From positions 62,001 through 126,000 of the forward strand of contig JAECUM010001819.1 of the NCBI GenBank assembly GCA_016617855.1: a DNA stretch of 64,000 bases, in the 5' to 3' direction. This stretch comes from Megalonaias nervosa. Lineage: Eukaryota > Mollusca > Bivalvia > Unionida > Unionidae. The position numbers and the translations under genes are program-made. This document shows, in pieces, positions 56,330 through 64,000 of the stretch (the stretch's first letter is position 1; every line of letters begins with the position of its first letter). The notes beneath the pieces were generated by a model that was not told where the DNA came from, did no database searches, and saw nothing but the letters and a program-made list of their open reading frames with translations.

Positions 56330-59141
56330 GTAATGCAGTTTCTTCAATGATATCTCTTCTTTCGCTTAAGTTGCAAAACCAAAATTCATGACAATTTGAA
56401 ATACTAATGAAGTCCATTGCTTTTCAGATGAGAAATTAAAAAAGACTTGATTGTACTTAGCTTCAAACCATTACATTTTGCTGCACCCCAAATTACCAAC
56501 TGCAGTCCCAGAGGCATAGAGTAAATTCAGTACAAGAATCCCTTATAAATTTTGTTATTTTTTATTTGGATACTTTATGGCTGCTCTGCAAAGTTCCAAA
56601 ATAGTGGTAAAGCCAGGAATTTTTAAAGGGTGCTTGATGCAGCCAGATTGTGTAAATCAGAAACAGACGTAACCTTTGCTTATTAAATGAAATCATGATG
56701 GGTGGGAGGCAGTTTCCATAGGTTTGAATTCTGAGTAAATGATAAAGTTCTTGTGAACTCATTTTCTTAGTCATTAGGTGTTACTTTTAAATCTGTGAGA
56801 GCATTAACATCAATCAACAGACATGACAAATAAGCCATTTCTTGCATTTCGGGTGATGGTAGCACATGCTGAACACATTCATAAGGGGAGACAATCAAGA
56901 TGATAACGTTGTTTGATACAGAATGAGTTGAGTTCAATTTACATCTATTGTGTAGACATTATGATTTAATGTAGAGTTATCTACAGATAGTATCAGCATA
57001 GGTGGTTTTCATTAAGAAAGTACATTCAGGAGTGGCATCATACTGTTATAACAGTATTCTATTGTTTTCTTATCTTGAATTTATTTGCTTTAATTTGGTG
57101 TTTTATGGCACAGCAATGCAAAAAGGTTATATATGCTGAGCCAGTTGTAGGACAGTGCCTTGCCTAAGGACAGATCATAGTAGCTTACCTGAGCTGATCT
57201 TGTGCATCAGGTAAAGAATTTATTTCAGAGCTTCATTTCAGTACACAGTAATATCATAATACACACTTGTAAGATAATTGGCACAAATATGATTTCTCTC
57301 AGTTACTCTATAGCTTGTCCTTCCTAATATATTTTTCTGCACTTCTCCCTCCCCCTCCCTTCCAATGTTCATTGAGGATACAGATTCATTGGTCAAAGTT
57401 ATCCATAAAAAATTAACTCTCCCCCCCGGCATAAAACAATAGAATGACTAGCTACTAAAGCATTTAAGAGGTAGGGGTGTCATTTGCAGATACATTTATC
57501 CTGAATGAATATATCAAGACCAAAATCACCTGATACATACCTGACATATTCCCAGACAGTATTAGGGGTTCTTGAGACTCCAAAATTTTGTTTTGAGGTC
57601 CCAACGAGGGTCAGTGCACCTGGCAAGAAAAGTGACATCCATTGGAGAATAAGCAAACTTTTCATACAAGTCGATAGAAAATGATTGGAAATTAAAACCT
57701 GAATTAAAGAAAATAGTTTGTCTCTTTTTCTTTAAAACATTTAACATGCTTACAAACAAAACCTAGTTGGTAGACTTAGCATTGTCAAATATCACAATAC
57801 ACATTTGTGCAAACACATAATCACAGCCACACTGACAGTAAATAAAAACATACACAGTGTTTCTGTCTTTAAACTCCAAAATATATGCCTAATTAAATGC
57901 AGTCTTTACTGTTCTCAATAGTTCAGTAGAGGGTTTTAAAGGTAATACAGGTGTCATTAGTGTTCATCTTTACACTCACTAGACACTGGATGGTACTGTT
58001 GTTCAAAACATCCTTGCTGGATTATCAAACCAAATCTAGGTCAGAACTGAGTTGCTATTGATGACAATAACTTTAGCATTGTCAGAACTGTATCTGATGC
58101 AGTCTGACCATGAAGTGCTTGTCTCTGTAGACAAATGAATATACATTACGGTTGGGACTGACCATTTCATTGTGGGGAGGGGAAAGGAGTAGGCATAATA
58201 CTTTAAAGTTTAATTGGGGCTGTACAGGTAATCCAGCAGTAATAAACACCTCTGTCCCGTATAGGTGTTAATGCTTTATTAAACAAATCAACTGCGCAAA
58301 CACAAGTTTATATTGTGCTTATAAGTAAAAAATCACTTCACTCTGTGGCAAGTAATACATAATTTAATATTTTAAATTATTACAGTCCAAATAAATGTTG
58401 ATACAAGCATTGTGTAATGAATACTGTATTAAAACATAAACACAGTGCAAACCATAGTCCATATACATTTCTTGATGGGAATAGTGGCATGATAACATAC
58501 AAATATTTGAATTTAAAGTATTTTGCATGTAATGCTAACTCTGCAGTTTCCAATATTGCAGCTAGATTTATTAATTTTGTTCTTTATAAGCTTGCAGTTT
58601 GGTAGAAGGGTGTGAAAAACAGTGAAAGGCTTTTAATAGTTTTTGTTTTTAATAAAATTTTAAGTTGGAGTGCATTTTTGGAATACAAGTTTTAAACGAT
58701 TTCATTTTTAAATTCTACAGTTGATACCATTATTAATCATTTTACCAGCTAAGGATCAATCTTGTGATTGGAAAGGCGTCCCAAACCTTACAACTCAAAA
58801 ACAAAGATATGTCACAGAAAATGCAGTGCACACAAAAAAAAATTACTTGAAAAATTAATTTATGGTGTCCCAGCAAATACAGTAAATATTGTAAGTATAT
58901 CAAATAATGAATCAGGCTGATATTTTATTACATAAACCAGTAGCAATAATTCTGTTTCATGACATTTACTGTAATGCTTTTACATGACACACATACTTTG
59001 CATGACATCATTAAGTGATATTATATACAATTAATATTGCAAATATGATGTGGTTTGAAGACGTGTCTCCTCAGACAGGTGGGAGGGGGCTTCATGTTAT
59101 ACAGGAGGGTTTAATCAGAAATTTATGTTGACATGTTTCAG
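56330..59141 (+). other. Intron 15
   Basis: 2.8 kb. I recognise no repeat family, transposon or exon. A pyrimidine/purine-biased stretch lies at about 57336-57362 on the plus strand. The open frames here have no family resemblance. Confidence 0.5.
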
Positions 59142-59263
59142 ACTTCAATCAAGATCTGTGATGTGGCATATGGTAAGGTGGGTGAGAAGGCTACCAGTCT
59201 GGTGTTGCCATGCCTACTAAAGCATGGGTTGCTGAGTCGAGTAAATGAGGTCAGGGCAGTTGG
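59142..59263 (+). CDS. ECM29: ECM29 exon p
   Basis: 122 bases from acatgtttcag to gtaagt, phase 0 start; ends with GG of a Gly codon. It encodes TSIKICDVAYGKVGEKATSL, then VLPCLLKHGLLSRVNEVRAV. LLPCLL..G..S.V.EVRA is the matching vertebrate pattern. Confidence 0.95.
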
Positions 59264-60231
59264 GTAAGTGCATACACTAAGCTTTATTTACTGTGGACTC
59301 CACTGTAATAGCAGATGGGGTTATATGGTTTTGCTGCACTCCATCCACATGTCCATACGTTGATGCCAAATCTTTTTAAGTGCAACTGCACACAACTAGT
59401 ATATTTAGAGTCATGACACTTTTCAGAGTTTATCTTGGTCATAAGTAGATGCCCTGGTTAAATTTTCTGGCCATTAAGGAAACCTTTCAATATTGTAGCT
59501 TATTTAATCTTTTGAACTTTGACTTTTATTATAAAAATCATGTTAACATGATTAAGCAAAAGCCATTAGAGGTAGACATATGAAAGGACTATATTGAATA
59601 AGGGCTGTTTTCTACACCTCTCTATAAAAAAGGATAAATATTGATAAAAACTCTCTGTGACTGTGTGTTATTTATGATACAAAGTAAACTTTTCTACATT
59701 CATTATGTTTATGTCAGATTAATGCTAGGAAAATAAAACTCATGTATAATCTAGCATGTGTTGAAAAATGGCATTAAACCCACAAAAACCAAACCAGACT
59801 TAGCCTCATATGATCAGGTAACATATCTGAAAAAAACCAATTGCTTGCTTGCTTGTTCTGATAGCAGTGTGTGAACATGTACCTGATTGGCTAATTGCTT
59901 GCTTTCTTATTCTGATAGGCATGCCTGAGTTTGTTCTTGAACAAAAATAATGGTAACACATTTAGTAACAATCGATCTCTGCCAAGGCCTTCAGCTATGC
60001 TTAGTAGAACTGAAATAACACAATTTTGAAAACCCCATAATCAAAAGTCTTGTTCAAGGTACACTAACATTATCAGAGCTTTGGGGGAGGGAGTATGCAA
60101 ACTTACCTATATGACTTCCTGAATTTTTCCTCACAGCATCTATCACTGGATCACATTGCCTCTTACATGTAGAACTTGCTTGTTGAATATTGAAAAACCA
60201 TCAAATCTCACATGAGCTTTATAATTAACAG
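59264..60231 (+). other. Intron 16
   Basis: 968 bp. A phrase containing attgcttgctt and cttgttctgatag recurs near 59840-59920. No other feature. Confidence 0.5.
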
Positions 60232-60394
60232 CTTGAATACCATCCTGAAGATAAGTAAGAATGCTGGTCCCCTTTTGAAGCCCCTGATTCCCATTTTGGT
60301 CCCCACTCTTTTGGAGGCAGTCAGTGGTTTGGAACCCCAGGTTATGAACTACCTTAGTCTACAAGTGGCCAGCAATGTAGAAGTCCAGAACAAG
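60232..60394 (+). CDS. ECM29: ECM29 exon q (last in window)
   Basis: 163 bases from ataattaacag to gtatag. The first base completes Gly; it ends in phase 0. It encodes [20 protein letters not shown], then [20 protein letters not shown] and [14 protein letters not shown]. Vertebrates have INTLVKISKSAG.MLKP...[22 protein letters not shown]. The next exon is not found in the remaining 3.6 kb. Confidence 0.96.
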
Positions 60395-60611
60395 GTATAG
60401 TCTTTATTTTGAATCTATTAAACAAAATAAAGTCCATAACATTATTATTAATATTAGTTCTCCTGGTTATAGATTAGAAAAGAGTTTGTGTGAAGGCCTG
60501 TTGTCCAGTGTCTGGCCATTAGCACAAGTTTTTTATAATTGCTATTCCAGCAAAACTACTGAGAGTATTGCCAGGAAACTATATAAATATTCTCATTACA
60601 AGGGTCTAATT

Positions 60612-60800
60612 CATGGGTCGGCAAACTACAGCACACGTGCCACAAGGTGGCACATCAAGAGGTTTTGTGTGGCACGTGAAGGGCAGCCAAAAATATCGAT
60701 TTTAACTGTGTTACTCTCTTACTGGTGGCACACACTTGTTCATTTTGTAATTAATCTGGAAAACCTTGGCATGCTATGTAAAATAGGTTGCCAACCCCTG
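60612..60800. mobile_element. hAT-type MITE, 189 bp, with perfect 8-bp target duplication
   Basis: The left end is catgggtcggcaaac; the right end, reversed, is caggggttggcaacc, a terminal inverted repeat of the CAGGGGTCGGCAAAC type known from hAT/Charlie-like elements. The flanks carry a perfect 8-bp duplication, gtctaatt (60604-60611 and 60801-60808). No coding capacity. Confidence 0.88.
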
Positions 60801-60910
60801 GTCTAATTGGTCTTGAATAAAAATAGTGATCCTTGGATACTCAATATAGCCACCACAGTAACTATCTTGAAAATCTTGTTATCACTTTTCCTTCTGAATG
60901 GATGGTTATT

Positions 60911-62655
60911 AGTGGTGAAAAGATACACCTTTGCCGTGTATCGATATGACTCACGATACTCAGCCTGTCGTATGATACATATCGATACACGTGAACTTCA
61001 TGGTCTTTCCATCTTTGGGTGGTGCCCTTATATGTTTGTTGACATTCTTGGTTTTATTTCCAGTATGCACACTACAGATAGACATATAGTTATCATATAT
61101 TTATGTGCAATTCTCATTGATGATAAGATATCAACAGTACTTTCAAACAGACTACCTGTTGGTTGCAGTGAGTTTTATCCAATGTATTAGGCCATTTAAT
61201 GGTGGCTCCATTTAACTCCCTCTGCTTTGTACAACATGAATGATTTGAAAACATATTAGTACCAATTTCGTGTCTCAGTTACACTTGGAAGAAATTATGA
61301 TGTTATCTTCAAAACAGAAGAAAAAATGCAATTTTCCTTGTGCAAAGAAAATCTCATCTAGAATAAATCTGGGCATGGGAATAAGGTTGAATACCAACAC
61401 AATCTATCACATTTTGTTTCCTGCAGATGGAAAAGACTGCTGCAGCCACAGGTACTGATATTTGTTAGTGAAGAAGGAAAACGATATGACTACAACCCAG
61501 TCCTATTCTACAATTTTTTTTAGCTTACACAAGGTGATAAACTTGAGCAGTTTGAAATCTGCCCCTTCACTCATTCTATACTAATTTCATTTATTGCATC
61601 AGCACCGTTCACTGGTTAAATATCTCTGCATGAAAAAGAGAAATTCCAAATTTGTTTCCCATGTACAACTTAAGGAGAGATGATGACAGGATTTTATCTT
61701 AAGGGAGACCTTCCCCTTTGTCAAAGAAAAAATGAAGGGGAGGAAGAAATGGTAAAAGGTCAATATTTATTTAAACTTCAGTATCTGTCTCTCTTTCTTC
61801 CTGCTTCACTTTCTAATAGCAAATCAACATCTTTGACAGATGTCACCTCTAGCTGTATAAGCATTAATTTGCTAATTAATTCTGAGCATACTCTGCTCCT
61901 TTTCTTTTTATCAATATTGTTCTGTGCTTCATTCTGAAGGGGCATATACATAGCAAACTTTGTCAGCTTGAATATGTTGGGAAACTGATCTTTATGACTG
62001 TTATGTACAATTTTCCAGAGATCACAGATATTATCTTTAGGATACATCTACTCCAAAATAGGATTTTTCACCAACATCAACTTCCATTGTTAAAACAGTA
62101 GTTGACTGACTACTATGCCAGATTTCTAATCTGTTCCATAATGCTGTATAAGGGTATTTAGTCCATCAATGCTTGTGCAGACAGAGGTATTAAAATAAAT
62201 ATCTTTTCTTCTTAATTGCATTTTTTAACTGTTATTCAATTTATCTTAACCCTGATAGAGATACAAGTATGTTGTTTTGTAGCATATGATCGCAGGCTGA
62301 ATTTGATTAATTAAAAAATGAAACTTGCATTATACTGTTAAATTGTATGTATTTTATGCTCAGTATTCTGACCTATGTACATTTAATTTTGAAATACCAC
62401 TGAAAGGGTCATGCCGTCTATTTTTTGTCCATCCATCATGTACATCTGACTCATATTTAACACCATTTCAGACTCAGAATCACTCACTGGTGTCTCCATT
62501 AACACTTTCCCAGCTCCAATAATCTGATATACTTCATAATTTTAAAAATTATTGTCATCATCACTATCATCAGCAAGTGTTTGCTGGACAAAATTGTAAT
62601 GAACCATGCCGGGAATCAGACATTATGGGTTTTCTAGGTGGCCCATATTTTAATA
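60911..62655 (-). mobile_element. hAT relic, copy 2 (inverted, truncated)
   Basis: Aligns in inverse orientation with about 31575-33269 of copy 1 through many shared phrases, e.g. tatcgatacac near the end, tcatctagaataaatctgg, gttgaaaccca-free AT spacers and ctttgacagatgtcacctct (copy 1: agaggtgatatcttttaaag). Its terminal repeat reads agtggtgaaaagataca. The other end is missing: homology stops at cccatattttaa, exactly where the solo Ngaro repeat begins. Copy 2 retains a longer readable transposase tail than copy 1. Confidence 0.8.
61778..62047 (-). pseudogene. hAT transposase C-terminal fragment (copy 2)
   Basis: The minus-strand frame reads MYPKDNICDLWKIVHNSHKD, QFPNIFKLTKFAMYMPL and later KKKRSRVCSELISKLMLIQL. 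The order W...FPN...hydrophobic helix...KKRSR.....L..L matches the C-terminal dimerisation part of hAT transposases. The rest of the transposase is destroyed. An acidic end (VKDVDLLLESEAGR) follows. Confidence 0.6.
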
Positions 62656-62864
62656 GGTGTTTAATGTAATTAAATGATGTTTACACAAAGAATGGATTCC
62701 AGTCAAGGCCCATTATGTGGGTCAGTTCTAGGTCAGTTCAGTGGACATGCACACTAGTTTGATTGGCTATCAGCCAATCAGAGACAAGGGTCTGCTGTGC
62801 TGAGGTAGCTGACAGCGGTCATGCATTGTACCAGTGATCAGCGTTGAGAATGGACAGTTTGTTT
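62656..62864 (+). repeat. Solo Ngaro A repeat
   Basis: 209 bp corresponding to A1 (21165-21373) over its full length, ending at the same gacagtttgttt. It has the 15-bp segment missing from A2. It differs from A1 at more than a dozen sites, several of them CpG positions turned into TpG or CpA (e.g. acacgcgc versus acatgcac). No B repeat or coding part lies nearby. Confidence 0.92.
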
Positions 62865-63289
62865 CTTACACATGACTATTTGTAGATTATGCTTTTAATC
62901 ACAATAAATTCACATGAAACAATATTTTTATCGATCCATATTATCTTCAGACATTTTCATATGCATGAGAAAATATTCTAGAAAAGAATTCTTCTCCATA
63001 GCTTGCATATTTGAAGGAGTATGCTTATTGTACATGTATTTTCCTCTTGTTCTTTTATAGTAGTTGTGTATCATGTATTTCATAAAAAAGCTATTCTAAT
63101 GGTGGTAGGACAAAGATACAATTTTAATGGCCATCTACCGCACGTACCATTTTATCGTAGAAATCTTCTTCTTTTGAAAACTGTTAGACGTTTAAAACAT
63201 TTATTTTGTTTTTAAAAACAGAACTTTTATACATTCTGTTCACATATTACAGAAACCATGGGGAACCAGTGTACTGGGGGATCATAGCA

Positions 63290-63850
63290 TAAGAAGGCTG
63301 ACATGCGTACACCACAAGCTGCTCCTCCTAAATTGAATGTCATATCAACATGGGGTTTTCATTGAAAGACTTGTGATGCCTGATTGGTCCTAAATGAAAA
63401 TAGTGTTGATCTAATGTCCAGTATGGCCACTATGGCACTCATTTTGAAAATGTTGTTGTACCTTTGCCTATTGGACAGAAAGTCATGTTGATGGGTTTCA
63501 CCAGAAGACTTCTTATGATGTCTAATTGGTCTTAAATGAAAATGTTGCCAATCTGATATCTAATATGGCCGCTGCAACGTCCATTTTAAAACATCTTGTC
63601 ATCGCTACTCCTCCTCAATGAATGTCATATCAACATGGGCTTTTCACTGAAAGACTGCTTATAGCTGATCCTAATTATAAGGGTGCCAATCTAGCATCCA
63701 ATATAGGGCTGCCACAGCAGTCACCATGAAAATCTTGTTATTGCTACCCTTCATGAATGGAAAGTCATATTCACCTGAGATTTCCACAAGATGACTTTTA
63801 ATTGGTCATAAATGAAAATGTACTTATCTGGTTCTAATATTGCTTAAAGG
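63290..63850 (+). repeat. Tandem repeat family RD, about four copies
   Basis: Units of roughly 165 bp share tctaatatggccgctgca, attttgaaaatcttgttat, ctcctcctgaatg, aaagtcatatcaacatggg, and tctaattggtcttaaatgaaaat. A broken piece of the same family lies at 60801-60908, on the other side of the hAT/Ngaro nest. Confidence 0.85.
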
Positions 63851-64000
63851 ATAAGGTCATTGATAGGGAAAAGATCACAGAACAGGTGTCAGGTGTATCA
63901 TTTGCGTTACATCATCTTCCAACTCACATGATATGTTCATGCATGCCATGAATGAAATTATGAACCAAGTTGAGTTAAAAATAAAAACAGCATATTTTTT

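Larger units (their letters stand above)
1459..60394 (+). other. ECM29: ECM29/ECPAS gene, internal portion (17 exons; both ends outside window)
   Basis: Seventeen exons with AG acceptors and GT donors join into one uninterrupted frame of about 662 codons, and every split codon restores correctly at every junction. Several stretches match animal ECM29 closely, for example [36 protein letters not shown] and [14 protein letters not shown]29 is a protein of about 1,800 residues made of HEAT-like helical repeats; it binds 26S proteasomes, links the 19S regulatory particle to the 20S core, and is implicated in proteasome quality control, stress response and tethering to endosomes and motors (known for the family). 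The window covers roughly the middle third; the N-terminal exons and the exons after [12 protein letters not shown] are missing. Introns range from 0.4 to 13.7 kb. Identity rests on remembered family sequence, not on a search. Confidence 0.93.
60395..64000 (+). other. Intron 17 (incomplete): nested repeats
   Basis: No further ECM29 exon is recognised. In order: about 200 bp unassigned; hAT MITE (60612-60800); repeat family RD fragment (60801-60908); inverted hAT copy 2 (60911-62655); solo Ngaro A repeat (62656-62864); about 400 bp unassigned AT-rich sequence; RD tandem array (about 63290-63850). Confidence 0.7.

Overview
The window is animal nuclear DNA: AT-rich, with short coding exons bounded by consensus splice sites, long introns, many (TA)n microsatellites, minisatellites and relics of DNA transposons and retrotransposons. 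The only host gene I can support is ECM29 (ECPAS, the HEAT-repeat proteasome adaptor) on the + strand. Seventeen consecutive internal exons (1459-60394, 1,988 coding bases, about 662 codons) keep one open frame through every exon junction and match the middle of animal ECM29. Both ends of the gene lie outside the window. Repeat types (tRNA-headed SINEs, degenerate 150-190 bp intronic tandem repeats, a Ngaro-like retrotransposon) suggest a lophotrochozoan, most likely a mollusc; that is an inference from style, not a proven assignment.

Layout. 1-1458: upstream intron with degenerate tandem repeats and a TA microsatellite. 1459-2351: exons a and b. Intron 2 (8.1 kb): a SINE, a MITE-like repeat and a 1.55-kb minisatellite of about 33 bp. 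10458-10602: exon c. Intron 3 contains a mariner-type MITE. 15364-15560: exon d. Intron 4 (13.7 kb) carries a LINE tail and a nearly complete 7.1-kb tyrosine-recombinase retrotransposon of Ngaro type (21165-28258) with the split repeat order A1-ORFs-B1-A2-B2, then a 34-bp minisatellite that ends about 70 bp before exon e. Intron 6 holds a 2.67-kb hAT relic with an 8-bp target duplication. Intron 8 holds a LINE RNase H-region relic, a SINE and a 30-bp tandem array. Intron 9 holds a pogo/Tigger-type relic sitting in a TA microsatellite. Introns 10-16 hold mollusc-style tandem repeats and SINEs. The last, incomplete intron holds a nest: an old tandem repeat, a hAT MITE with a perfect 8-bp target duplication, a second, inverted hAT copy, and a solo Ngaro A repeat that truncates it.

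The mobile elements do not work with the gene; all lie in introns and none interrupts an exon. No intact element was found. The Ngaro copy comes closest: it has a gag frameshift, one in-frame stop between RT and RNase H, and a Gln in place of a catalytic Arg of the recombinase. I see no operon, CRISPR array, rRNA or functional tRNA gene, and no convincing new biological system. The most noteworthy items are the split-repeat retrotransposon with its separate solo repeat, and three intronic minisatellites with nearly the same unit length (33-34 bp), each with an internal dyad.
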